This document shows positions 56,396 through 64,000 of a stretch of DNA of 64,000 nucleotides, piece by piece. The stretch's first letter is position 1. Every line of letters begins with the position of its first letter. A program made the position numbers and the translations under genes. The notes beneath the pieces are model-generated. The model worked only from the letters and a program-made list of their open reading frames with translations, had not been told where the DNA came from and ran no database searches. This DNA comes from Roseovarius litoreus (GTDB taxonomy: Bacteria > Pseudomonadota > Alphaproteobacteria > Rhodobacterales > Rhodobacteraceae): contig NZ_FRCB01000003.1 of assembly GCF_900142765.1 (NCBI RefSeq), positions 404,680 to 468,679 of the forward strand. Direction: 5' to 3'.

Positions 56396-57349
56396 ATGAT
56401 TTCGTTCATCCTGCGCCGCGTCGTCTATACCGTGCCGATCATGCTTGGCGTATCGCTGGTGTGTTTCGCGCTGGTCCATATCTCGCCCGGTGATCCGCTG
56501 GTGTCGATCCTGCCGCCGGATGCGTCGGTGGAGTTGCAGGAACAGATGATGGCGATCTACGGCTTCGACCGGTCCTACCCTGAGCAGTTCATGCGCTGGC
56601 TGGGGCTGGCGGTTCAGGGCGATCTGGGTAATTCGATCGCCACCGGGCGGCCTGTGGCGACGGAAGTGTTCAACGCGGTCGGCAATACGCTGATCCTGGC
56701 TGTGACGGCGACGATCATCGGGTTCACGCTGGGTGGGCTGTTCGGCTTCGTTGCGGGCTATTTCCGGGACAGTTGGATCGACAAGCTGGCCACCGGGATT
56801 TCGGTGATCGGCGTGTCGGTGCCGCATTACTGGCTGGGCATGGTGATGGTCATCATCTTTTCGGTCGAGCTGCGCTGGCTGCCGGCGACGGGCGCGGGGC
56901 CGGGCGGGTCGAGCCAATGGGTCTGGGACTGGGAGCACATGCAGTATCTGATCCTGCCGGCGATCACCATGTCGGTGATCCCCATGGGGATCGTGGCGCG
57001 CACGGTGCGCGCGCTGGTGGCCGATATCCTGCACCAGGAGTTCGTCTCGGGGCTGCGGGCCAAGGGTTTGCTGGATCGCGGCGTGCTCGCGCATGTCATC
57101 AAGAACGCGGCGCCCACGGCGCTGGCGGTGATGGGGTTGCAGCTGGGCTATCTGCTGGGCGGGTCGATCCTGATCGAGACGGTGTTTTCGTGGCCGGGCA
57201 CGGGGTTCTTGCTGGGGCAGGCCATTTTCCAGCGTGATCTGCCGCTGCTGCAGGGCACGATCCTGGTGCTGGCGATGTTCTTCGTGATCCTCAACCTGTT
57301 GGTGGATGTGGCGCAGACCGCGCTTGATCCGCGCTTGCAAAGGGGCTGA
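56396..57349 (+). CDS. ABC transporter permease, DppB type, second system
   Basis: A 317-residue inner-membrane permease. MISFILRRVVYTVPIMLGVSLVCF begins the first helix; the ATG at 56396 is preferred to a TTG at 56390. Six helices are visible, with the EAA loop near FVSGLRAKGLLDRGVLAHVIKNAAPTALAVMG spread over residues 215-250. It partners the DppC-type permease, whose gene begins 3 nt after the stop. Confidence 0.9.
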   Translation: MISFILRRVVYTVPIMLGVSLVCFALVHISPGDPLVSILPPDASVELQEQMMAIYGFDRSYPEQFMRWLGLAVQGDLGNSIATGRPVATEVFNAVGNTLILAVTATIIGFTLGGLFGFVAGYFRDSWIDKLATGISVIGVSVPHYWLGMVMVIIFSVELRWLPATGAGPGGSSQWVWDWEHMQYLILPAITMSVIPMGIVARTVRALVADILHQEFVSGLRAKGLLDRGVLAHVIKNAAPTALAVMGLQLGYLLGGSILIETVFSWPGTGFLLGQAIFQRDLPLLQGTILVLAMFFVILNLLVDVAQTALDPRLQRG

Positions 57350-57352
57350 GCC

Positions 57353-58240
57353 ATGGCCATGACCGCAGAGAGCATCACGCAGCTTGCAACTGTCGAGAAA
57401 TCACGAGGCTATTGGCGCTCGGTCGGCGCCCGGTTCCTGCGCGACAAGGTCGCGGTCTGTGCCGGGCTTGTCGCGGCGGGGCTGATCCTGATGGCGATCT
57501 TCGCGCCTTGGATCGCGCCGGCAGATCCTTTGGATGGCAGCATGATCAAGCGCCTGTCGCCCATCGGGACCGAAGGCTATCCGCTGGGCGCCGACGAGTT
57601 GGGGCGCGACATGCTGAGCCGGCTGATCTATGGCGCGCGCCTGTCGCTGTTCATGGGGGTGGTGCCGGTGCTGATCGCGTTTGCCATCGGTGGCGCCATC
57701 GGTGTCGCCGCCGGGTATCTGGGGGGCTGGGTCAACACGATCACGATGCGCGTTCTGGATGTGCTTTATGCGTTTCCGTCGGTCCTTCTGGCGATCGCGA
57801 TTTCGGGGGCGTTGGGCGCGGGTATTCTCAATGGGCTCTTGTCGCTTACGGTCGTGTTCATTCCACCGATCGCGCGTGTGGCGGAAAGCGTAACCACGTC
57901 GGTGCGCAAGCTGGAATATATCGAGGCGGCGCAGGCCAGTGGCGCATCGAGCCTGCGGATCGTGCGCGATCACGTGCTGGGCAATGTGCTGGGGCCGATC
58001 TTCGTCTATGCCACGAGCCTCATCTCGGTGTCGATGATCCTTGCGGCGGGCCTGTCGTTCCTGGGGCTGGGCGTCAGCCCGCCGAATGCGGAATGGGGCC
58101 TGATGCTGAACACGCTGCGCAACGCGATCTATGTGCAGCCGTGGCTGGCGGCGCTGCCGGGTGTGATGATCTTTCTGACCTCGATCTCGTTCAACATGCT
58201 CAGCGATGGGTTGAGATCCGCCATGGATGTGAAGCAATGA
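57353..58240 (+). CDS. ABC transporter permease, DppC type, second system
   Basis: A 295-residue permease. After a polar N-terminus, the signature YPLGADELGRDMLSRLIYGARLSL appears near residue 75, and the EAA loop is EAAQASGASSLRIVRDHVLGN. SFLGLGVSPPNAEWGLML near the end is also family-typical. Its stop overlaps the start of the ATPase gene by 4 bp (ATGA). Confidence 0.9.
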   Translation: MAMTAESITQLATVEKSRGYWRSVGARFLRDKVAVCAGLVAAGLILMAIFAPWIAPADPLDGSMIKRLSPIGTEGYPLGADELGRDMLSRLIYGARLSLFMGVVPVLIAFAIGGAIGVAAGYLGGWVNTITMRVLDVLYAFPSVLLAIAISGALGAGILNGLLSLTVVFIPPIARVAESVTTSVRKLEYIEAAQASGASSLRIVRDHVLGNVLGPIFVYATSLISVSMILAAGLSFLGLGVSPPNAEWGLMLNTLRNAIYVQPWLAALPGVMIFLTSISFNMLSDGLRSAMDVKQ

Positions 58241-59211
58241 AGCCCCCGATCCTGTCCGCCCACAACCTCGTCAAGCATTTCAACGCCGGCGGTTTCGGCG
58301 CGGGCCGCAAGGTGGTGCGCGCGGTCGATGACGTGAGTTTCGAACTGGCCCATGGCGAGACGCTGGGTGTCGTCGGAGAAAGCGGCTGCGGCAAGTCCAC
58401 GACCGCGCGTCTGCTGGTGCAGCTTCTGACACCCGATAGCGGCGCGGTGCGGTATGACGGCAAGGTGGTTGGCCCGGAAATGCCGCTCAAGGCGTTTCGC
58501 AGCAAGGTGCAGATGGTGTTTCAGGACAGTTTCGCATCGCTGAACCCACGCATGACGATGATCGACGCGGTGGCCTTCGGGCCGTCGGTGCATGGTGTGC
58601 CCAAGGCCGAGGCGCGGCGCAAGGCGCAGACCCTTCTGGAGCGGGTCGGGCTGGATCCGGCGCGCTTTGGCGGGCGGTATGCGCATGAATTGTCGGGCGG
58701 GCAGCGTCAGCGGGTCAATATCGCGCGCGCGCTGGCCTTTGATCCGTAAGTGATCGTGCTGGACGAGGCGGTGTCGGCGCTTGACAAATCCGTCGAGGCA
58801 CAGGTGCTGAACCTGCTGATGGATTTGCGGCGCGAGCGCGGTCTGACCTATGTGTTCATCAGTCATGACCTGAATGTGGTGCGGCACATCTCGGATCGGG
58901 TGATGGTCATGTATCTGGGGGAGGTGGCCGAAATCGGACCGGCGGAGCGTCTCTATACTGCGCCGCGCCACCCCTATACCGAAGCGCTTCTGGCGGCGAT
59001 GCCGTCGCTCGATCCGGACCGGCGGACGCTGGAGGCGCCGCTTGCGGGCGATCCGCCCAACCCGATCGATCCGCCACCGGGCTGTCGGTTCCATACGCGC
59101 TGCGCGCGTGCCTTCGGGCCTTGCTCTGGCAAGGTGCCCGCACTGCATAATCTGGGCGGAGGGCATCGGGCGGCCTGTCATCTGAATTCCACAAAGGAGC
59201 ATGCCGCATGA
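58237..59211 (+). pseudogene. ABC transporter ATP-binding protein (DppF type) interrupted by an in-frame stop codon
   Basis: A full-length ATPase frame of 324 codons is broken by TAA at codon 171 (58747-58749). The first part has Walker A GESGCGKSTTAR, the Q-loop VFQDSFASLNPRMT and the signature LSGGQRQRVNIARAL. The stop falls right before Walker B (VIVLDEAVSALD), after FDP, where relatives usually have a lysine. The rest, including ISHDLNVV and the C-terminal GCRFHTRCARAFGPC, is intact and in the same frame. A GTG directly follows the stop, so reinitiation could make a separate C-terminal half. A recent mutation, a sequencing error or readthrough are the options. Confidence 0.85.
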
Positions 59212-60227
59212 CGCCGCAGCCTTGCCCGAGCGAAACGCCTCTTGTGAAGGTGCGCGATCTTTGCGTGCGGTTTTCGGGGACCCCGCCGGTACATGCCGTC
59301 AATTCGGTCAGCTTCGATCTGGCGGCAGGAGAGGTGCTGGGCATTTTGGGCGAAAGCGGATCGGGCAAGAGCGTGACGCTCAAGACCCTGCTGCGCCTCT
59401 TGCCGGAACGCAAGACCACCATAAGCGGCACGGTCGAGGTGGAGGGCCGGGATATCCTGTCTTTGCAGGGGCGCGCGCTGGCCGATCACCGTGGGGGCGT
59501 GGCGTCGATGATCTTCCAGGATCCGGCCCTTGCGTTGGATCCGGTCTACACGATCGGGCAGCAGATTGCCGAGACCGTGATCCGGCACGAGGGCGTCACC
59601 AGACGCGACGCCATGGCGCGTGCGCTCGAGATGCTCGAGCTGGTCCGGATCCCGTCGGCCAAGCGGCGGTTGGACAATTATCCTCACGAGATGTCCGGCG
59701 GCATGCGGCAGCGCGCGATGATTGCGCTGGCGCTGGCGTGCAGACCCAAGTTGCTGCTGGCGGATGAGCCGACAACGGCGCTGGATGCCACGGTGCAGAT
59801 CCAGATCCTGCTGCTGTTGCGCGAGTTGCAACAGGAAATGGGCATGGGGGTGATTTTCGTGACCCATGATATCGGTGTGGCGGTCGAGGTGTCGGACCGG
59901 CTGGCCGTGATGTATGCAGGGAGCTTTGTCGAAACGGGATCGGTTGCGGATATCATCCGTGATGCAAGGCACCCCTATTCGAAGGGGCTTTTGGCGGCCA
60001 ATCTTGTCGGTGCGGTGCCGGGGACGCGGCTGGATGCGGTGCCCGGCGCGCCGCCGCCATTGAACGCCCTGCCGGAAGGCTGTTCCTTTGCGCCGCGCTG
60101 TGCCCATGCGGAACCCGCCTGCGGACTGAGCCCGCTGCCTGTCTGGACGGGTGGGGGCGGGCGTTGGGCCAGATGCGTTCAGGCCAGCCGCGCCGAGGCG
60201 TTGGCCGATTCCGGAGCCCGCGCATGA
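59208..60227 (+). CDS. ABC transporter ATP-binding protein, DppD type, second system
   Basis: A 339-residue ATPase. Walker A is [12 protein letters not shown] (about residue 47), the Q-loop IFQDPALALDPVYT, the signature MSGGMRQRAMIALAL, and Walker [13 protein letters not shown]. The C-terminal extension has GCSFAPRCAHAEPAC. It overlaps the broken partner ATPase by 4 bp and the racemase gene by 4 bp, so all are coupled. If the partner is lost, this subunit might work as a homodimer, which is not usual for this family. Confidence 0.9.
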   Translation: MTPQPCPSETPLVKVRDLCVRFSGTPPVHAVNSVSFDLAAGEVLGILGESGSGKSVTLKTLLRLLPERKTTISGTVEVEGRDILSLQGRALADHRGGVASMIFQDPALALDPVYTIGQQIAETVIRHEGVTRRDAMARALEMLELVRIPSAKRRLDNYPHEMSGGMRQRAMIALALACRPKLLLADEPTTALDATVQIQILLLLRELQQEMGMGVIFVTHDIGVAVEVSDRLAVMYAGSFVETGSVADIIRDARHPYSKGLLAANLVGAVPGTRLDAVPGAPPPLNALPEGCSFAPRCAHAEPACGLSPLPVWTGGGGRWARCVQASRAEALADSGARA

Positions 60228-60886
60228 GCACGCGGACCACACCGAGGATCGCCATCCTCAATCCCAATTCGACGCAGCGCATGACGGATGAAATGGTCAC
60301 ATCGGCGCGCTCTGCGATCGCAGACATGGCCGAGGTGATCGGTCTGACCAACCGTCAGGGTCCGGCGTCCATACAAGGCCCGGAAGATGCGGAGCGGTGC
60401 CTCGAGGGGTTGTTCGCCGTGGTCGAGGAGGCCCGCGCCATGGGGGCGGATGCCATTGTCATCGGGTGCTTCGACGATACCGGCCTTGCCACGTTGCGGG
60501 CGACAGCCGGTGTGCCGGTGATCGGCATGGGCGAGGCGGGATGCCTTGCCGGCAGCCTTGCGGCGAGATCCTTTGCCGTGGTGACCAGTCTGGATGTCGC
60601 GGTGCCGGTGATCACAGAGAATATCCGTGTCATGCGCCTGGAAAATCGCTGCGCCGGGGTGCATGCGTCGGGGGTGCCCGTGTTGGAGCTGAACGAGGGG
60701 GCGGACAGTATCCGCCGTGTCCAGGAGGCGGTGGACCGCATGGCGGATCTGCATCCCGGGTGCAGCATCGTGCTGGGATGCGGTGGCATGACGACGCTTG
60801 CGCACAAGCTCCGGGCGCCGGGGACGTCGCGCGTGATCGATCCGGTGGTCGCGGCTGCGCATATGTGCCTTGCCGCGCTGGCGTGA
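60224..60886 (+). CDS. Asp/Glu/hydantoin racemase family protein, possibly allantoin racemase
   Basis: A 220-residue protein with the two catalytic cysteines of the family: Cys82 in VIGCFDDTGL and Cys186 in VLGCGGMT. IAILNPNSTQRMTDEM is the typical opening of hydantoin/allantoin racemases. The ATGA overlap with the ABC ATPase decides the start at 60224. The neighbouring ureidoglycolate lyase, PuuE allantoinase and ureidoglycine aminohydrolase make interconversion of allantoin enantiomers (as in HpxA) a reasonable role; hydantoin racemase is the alternative. Confidence 0.82.
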   Translation: MSTRTTPRIAILNPNSTQRMTDEMVTSARSAIADMAEVIGLTNRQGPASIQGPEDAERCLEGLFAVVEEARAMGADAIVIGCFDDTGLATLRATAGVPVIGMGEAGCLAGSLAARSFAVVTSLDVAVPVITENIRVMRLENRCAGVHASGVPVLELNEGADSIRRVQEAVDRMADLHPGCSIVLGCGGMTTLAHKLRAPGTSRVIDPVVAAAHMCLAALA

Positions 60887-60929
60887 GACGGTGACCGGGG
60901 CGGTGAGGTTGAAGGATGCGCGGCGCGGC

Positions 60930-61427
60930 TCAGTCGGGGGCCGCCGTCACGATATAGGGGCGATCAAGAGGGTGTTCCTCGAGGTTGGCACCGCTGCCGA
61001 TACGGTCGATCACCGCAAAGAGGCCCGGTGCTTCGAAGGGGGCCAGAACACCATGCCAGACACCGCGATGCAGGTTCACGCATTGACCGGGAGCGGTGAA
61101 AAATGCCTGCGCCGCACCCGGCATGCCGCCTGCGTCGGGCGCCACGATGACCAGAAAGCGCGTCGGGGTGATCGGGATGAACGCCTGACTTCCATCGGGA
61201 TGACGTTCGAGCAGGTCGACGGTGTAGGGCAGGTGCCGCGCCTTGGCGTCAAACAGGCTGATCCCGGCGCGACCGTCGGAAAAATCGAGCTTTGCAAGGT
61301 CGGTATACCGGTCGCACATGCCCTGATTGATGATCTTGTCGGGTGCGCGCTGTGTGTCGATGACGTCTCCGAAGGAGTGAAACGCTTCGGCCGTGAGAGG
61401 GGCTGCTGTCAGAATGCGGTCGGTCAT
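60930..61427 (-). CDS. allA: Ureidoglycolate lyase
   Basis: A 165-residue cupin-like enzyme that splits ureidoglycolate into glyoxylate and urea. MTDRILTAAPLTAEAFHSFGDVID is the usual start, with VDLLERHPDGSQAFIPI and VNLHRGVWHGVLAPF as the active-site stretches (His in LHRGVWH). The ATG at 61427 matches family length; the frame stays open upstream without family sequence. It is transcribed against the racemase and away from puuE, so it has its own promoter in the 215-bp gap. Confidence 0.9.
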   Translation of the reverse strand: MTDRILTAAPLTAEAFHSFGDVIDTQRAPDKIINQGMCDRYTDLAKLDFSDGRAGISLFDAKARHLPYTVDLLERHPDGSQAFIPITPTRFLVIVAPDAGGMPGAAQAFFTAPGQCVNLHRGVWHGVLAPFEAPGLFAVIDRIGSGANLEEHPLDRPYIVTAAPD

Positions 61428-61642
61428 GGTGTCACGTCCCTTGCGTGTCGTGCCGCGTGCCGGTCGCGGGCAGCCTTGGTGGTGGCCCGGATCTTTGCGC
61501 AGGATCGCGGTCGGGGTGAAGATAGCACCGGGGAGCGATGTCAGACAGGGGGTTTCGGGAGGCAACGCCTGTCTCGTGACGGCACGCGGGCGGAAGGCCG
61601 CAGGCGGCGCGGTGGGACAGTGCGGCCAGTCGTGGAGGGGAT

Positions 61643-62884
61643 ATGAGCTATTCGAGAAATCTGCGTGGCTATGGGCCGACACCGCCTGATGCCGGATGGC
61701 CCGGAGGCGCACGCATCGCGGTGCAGTTCGTGCTGAATTACGAAGAGGGCGGAGAGAATTGCCTGTTGCACGGCGATGCGGCCTCGGAGGGGTTCCTGTC
61801 GGATATTCCGGGTGCTGTGGCGTGGCCGGGGCAGCGTCACTGGAACATGGAATCGATCTATGAATATGGTGCCAGGGCGGGGTTCTGGCGGTTGCACCGG
61901 CTGTTCACGGGGGCGGGCATTCCGGTGACGATCTACGGCGTCGCCTCGGCGTTGGCGCGCAGCCCCGAGCAGGTCGAGGCCATGCTGGATGCCGGGTGGG
62001 AGATCGCCAGCCATGGTTTGAAATGGATCGAGCACAAGGACATGTCCGAAGCCGAGGAACGCGCCGCGATCGCCGAGGCGATCCGTCTGCATACTGAGGT
62101 GGTGGGCACGCGCCCGCGCGGCTGGTACACCGGGCGGTGCAGCATGAATACCGTCAGGCTGGTGGCCGAGGAGGGCGGGTTCGCCTATGTTTCGGACAGC
62201 TACGATGATGACCTGCCGCATTGGGTGCGGATTGGAGAGCGCGAGCAACTGATCATTCCCTACACGCTGGAGGCCAATGACATGCGCTTTGCCGGAGCGC
62301 CGGGCTATGTCACGGGCGAACAGTTTTTCCAGTATCTCAAGGACAGTTTCGACGTGCTCTACGCCGAGGGGCAGGCGGGCGCGGCCAAGATGTTGAGTAT
62401 CGGCCTGCATTGCCGTCTGATCGGCCGCCCCGGCAAGCTTGCAGGGTTGCAGCGGTTCATCGCTTATATTCAGGGATTTGAGGGGGTCTGGTGCCCAAGG
62501 CGCATCGATATCGCCGAGCATTGGCAGCGGCTTCATCCGCCGGTGAGAGGCGTGCAGGTCAGTGGCTTGTCCGATGCGGAGTTCATGGCGCGTTTCGCAC
62601 AGGTGTTCGGCAATCTGGACTGGGTGGTCGAACGGGCGGTGCAGCTTGAACGCGGACCGGCGCATGATTGTGCCGCAGGTTTGCACAGCCTGTTGTGCCG
62701 CGTGTTTCGTCGGGCGTCGCCCGATGAACAGCGGGCGGTTGCCGAGAGGTTCGCGTCGCTTGGCCATGATCTGGATACCACGCGCGCGCCGGATGATCTA
62801 CGCTGCGCGGTCGAGGCAATCGCACGACAACGGCTTGCCGCCCTGCTGAAGGGCTTGCCCCAATCCGAACGATCACAGTCCTGA
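61643..62884 (+). CDS. puuE: Allantoinase PuuE with C-terminal degenerate UraD-like extension
   Basis: A 413-residue protein. Residues 1-300 are PuuE, the polysaccharide-deacetylase-fold allantoinase that hydrolyses allantoin to allantoate: NYEEGGENCLLHGD near residue 35, EIASHGLKWIEHKD near 120, RPRGWYTGRCSMNTVRL near 157. Residues 308-400 (LSDAEFMARFAQVFGNLDWVVERA...) resemble the start of OHCU decarboxylase (UraD), but the segment is too short and FASLGHDLD stands where UraD has its catalytic His-Pro. That half is probably not a working decarboxylase. The start ATG 61643 is clear, with GAGGGG upstream. Confidence 0.87.
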   Translation: MSYSRNLRGYGPTPPDAGWPGGARIAVQFVLNYEEGGENCLLHGDAASEGFLSDIPGAVAWPGQRHWNMESIYEYGARAGFWRLHRLFTGAGIPVTIYGVASALARSPEQVEAMLDAGWEIASHGLKWIEHKDMSEAEERAAIAEAIRLHTEVVGTRPRGWYTGRCSMNTVRLVAEEGGFAYVSDSYDDDLPHWVRIGEREQLIIPYTLEANDMRFAGAPGYVTGEQFFQYLKDSFDVLYAEGQAGAAKMLSIGLHCRLIGRPGKLAGLQRFIAYIQGFEGVWCPRRIDIAEHWQRLHPPVRGVQVSGLSDAEFMARFAQVFGNLDWVVERAVQLERGPAHDCAAGLHSLLCRVFRRASPDEQRAVAERFASLGHDLDTTRAPDDLRCAVEAIARQRLAALLKGLPQSERSQS

Positions 62885-62893
62885 GGATCCGAT

Positions 62894-63703
62894 ATGTATT
62901 ACGCGCCCAAGGGCGGCTTGCCGCCACAGACCAGTCTGTTGACCGACCGTGCCATGTTCACCGAAGCCTATGCGGTGATCCCGAAAGGCACCTATTCCGA
63001 TATCGTGACCAGCCTTTTGCCCTTCTGGGAGGGGGCGCGGTTCTGGGTGCTGGCGCGGCCCTTGTCGGGCTTTGCCGAGACGTTCTCGCAATATATCGCC
63101 GAGGTCAAACCCGGCGGTGGCAGCACCCGGCCGGAAACGGAAACCGGCATCGAGGCAGTGCTCTTCGTCGTCGAGGGGGCGCTGGTGTTGACTGTCGATG
63201 GTGTCCCCCATGAGATGGAGACGGGGGGCTATGCCTATATCCCGCCCGGCGCGGATTGGACGCTGCGCAACGCCTCGGCGGAGGATGTGCGGTTTCACTG
63301 GATCCGCAAGGCCTATCAGGCCGTTGCGGGGCTGGATGTGCCCGATCTGGTGGTGACCAACGAGCGCGATATCGCGCCATTGGCCATGCCCGATACGAAC
63401 GGGGTCTGGGCCACGACCCGATTTGTCGACCCGCAGGACATGCGCCATGACATGCATGTCACGATCGTGACGTTCCAACCCGGTGGCGTGATTCCGTTTG
63501 CCGAGACGCATGTGATGGAACACGGCCTTTATGTGCTGGAGGGCAAGGCGGTCTACAGGCTCAATCAGGATTGGGTCGAGGTCGAGGCCGGAGACTTCAT
63601 GTGGTTGCGGGCGTTCTGCCCACAAGCCTGTTATGCCGGCGGGCCGGGGCCGTTTCGCTATCTGCTGTACAAGGATGTGAACCGGCACATGCCGATGCGA
63701 TGA
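62894..63703 (+). CDS. allE: (S)-ureidoglycine aminohydrolase, bicupin
   Basis: A 269-residue double cupin. It releases ammonia from ureidoglycine to give ureidoglycolate, the substrate of AllA. MYYAPKGGLPPQTSLLTDRAMFTEAYAVIP is spread over the family's N-terminus. The second cupin carries the Mn2+ ligands in ETHVMEHGLYVLEG. VTNERDIAPLAMPDT links the cupins. It lies 9 nt after puuE, so the two are one unit. The intermediate step needs allantoate amidohydrolase (AllC), which is not seen nearby. Confidence 0.88.
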   Translation: MYYAPKGGLPPQTSLLTDRAMFTEAYAVIPKGTYSDIVTSLLPFWEGARFWVLARPLSGFAETFSQYIAEVKPGGGSTRPETETGIEAVLFVVEGALVLTVDGVPHEMETGGYAYIPPGADWTLRNASAEDVRFHWIRKAYQAVAGLDVPDLVVTNERDIAPLAMPDTNGVWATTRFVDPQDMRHDMHVTIVTFQPGGVIPFAETHVMEHGLYVLEGKAVYRLNQDWVEVEAGDFMWLRAFCPQACYAGGPGPFRYLLYKDVNRHMPMR

Positions 63704-63844
63704 GCCGGATCAGGCCAGCGCCGCGACTGCTGACGCGTATGGGCCGCAGAGGTAACTCATGCCGCTATTGTGCGCAAAACGGTGCTCATCACGGTCGCTA
63801 GTTGCCGCCCTGTGGCTGGTGGTTCCTGGCTTGGGGCGGATGTT

Positions 63845-64000
63845 CTATGCGGGCGGCTCGGACAGCACCTTGCGCGCTATACGAAAGCACTCGAGCGCCT
63901 GGGGTACGCCACAGTAGATGCCGATCACGTGAATGATCGCGCGGATTTCGTCCTGGGTGACGCCGTTGTTGAGGGCGCCGCGGCAGTGTGTTTCCCACTC
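63845..64000 (-). CDS. Carboxymuconolactone decarboxylase family protein, C-terminal end (5' end outside window)
   Basis: The minus strand from the window edge encodes 51 residues, EWETHCRGALNNGVT, then DEIRAIIHVIGIYCGVPQALECF and a short tail ending in TAG at 63847-63845. The WETHCRGALNNG and IYCGVP motifs are those of the CMD/AhpD-like family. Members range from protocatechuate-pathway decarboxylases to peroxidase-like proteins, so the role cannot be set from this fragment. It is convergent with the ureidoglycine aminohydrolase gene across 141 bp. Confidence 0.8.
   Translation of the reverse strand, partial: EWETHCRGALNNGVTQDEIRAIIHVIGIYCGVPQALECFRIARKVLSEPPA

Noticed and set aside
1..64000. 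tRNA, rRNA, CRISPR, insertion sequence or prophage
   Set aside because: I looked through the intergenic gaps and the protein list and saw no cloverleaf, repeat-spacer array, transposase, integrase or phage structural gene.

Overview
The window looks like chromosomal DNA of a marine Rhodobacterales (Roseobacter-group) alphaproteobacterium. I infer this from the high GC, the L-cysteate sulfo-lyase gene, the hisS-hisZ-hisG cluster with a short HisG, the cobalamin-dependent ribonucleotide reductase, a VPLPA-type C-terminal sorting signal, two RTX proteins ending in Hint domains, a DUF1489 gene, and the abundance of TRAP and peptide/opine-type ABC transporters. I cannot name a species. No rRNA, tRNA, CRISPR array, phage or insertion sequence was seen.

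Layout. Positions 1-6.6 kb: the end of a dimethylglycine/sarcosine dehydrogenase-like gene, a divergent LysR/cuyA pair for cysteate desulfonation, a methyltransferase/aldo-keto reductase pair, and a GNAT/rsgA pair. 6.7-11.5 kb: a BMP-family (nucleoside/purine-type) ABC importer on the minus strand, with a palindromic intergenic repeat inside the operon. 11.7-22.6 kb: housekeeping genes dnaE, slyX, hisS-hisZ-hisG, a small outer-membrane beta-barrel, DUF1489 and nrdJ. 22.7-26.7 kb: an exported beta-lactamase-fold serine hydrolase and a beta-solenoid surface protein with a VPLPA-CTERM tail.

26.8-40.7 kb: an IclR regulator divergent from a peptide-type ABC importer operon that runs into a cytoplasmic gamma-glutamyltransferase and an M20 hydrolase, followed by an AbrB-family membrane protein and a TAXI-TRAP transporter. 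The simplest reading is import and intracellular breakdown of gamma-glutamyl compounds. 40.7-53.3 kb: a surface/secretion region with two large RTX-Hint proteins flanking a LuxR-type response regulator/DISM histidine kinase pair, a frameshifted Ca2+/Na+ antiporter gene, an ExoD-family gene and a small membrane protein.

53.7-64 kb: a GntR regulator divergent from a second peptide-type ABC operon, one of whose ATPase genes has an in-frame stop. It leads into a ureide (allantoin) catabolic set: an Asp/hydantoin-racemase family protein, ureidoglycolate lyase, PuuE allantoinase with a degenerate UraD-like tail, and ureidoglycine aminohydrolase. The window ends in a partial carboxymuconolactone-decarboxylase-family gene.

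The most unusual signals are a gap-free 72-nt element found twice (18793-18864 and 49762-49833), each time in a convergent gap beside the 3' end of an exported-protein gene; the modular duplications inside both RTX proteins; the PuuE tail that lacks the UraD catalytic His-Pro; and two genes broken by single lesions (antiporter frameshift near 48085, ATPase ochre codon at 58747).
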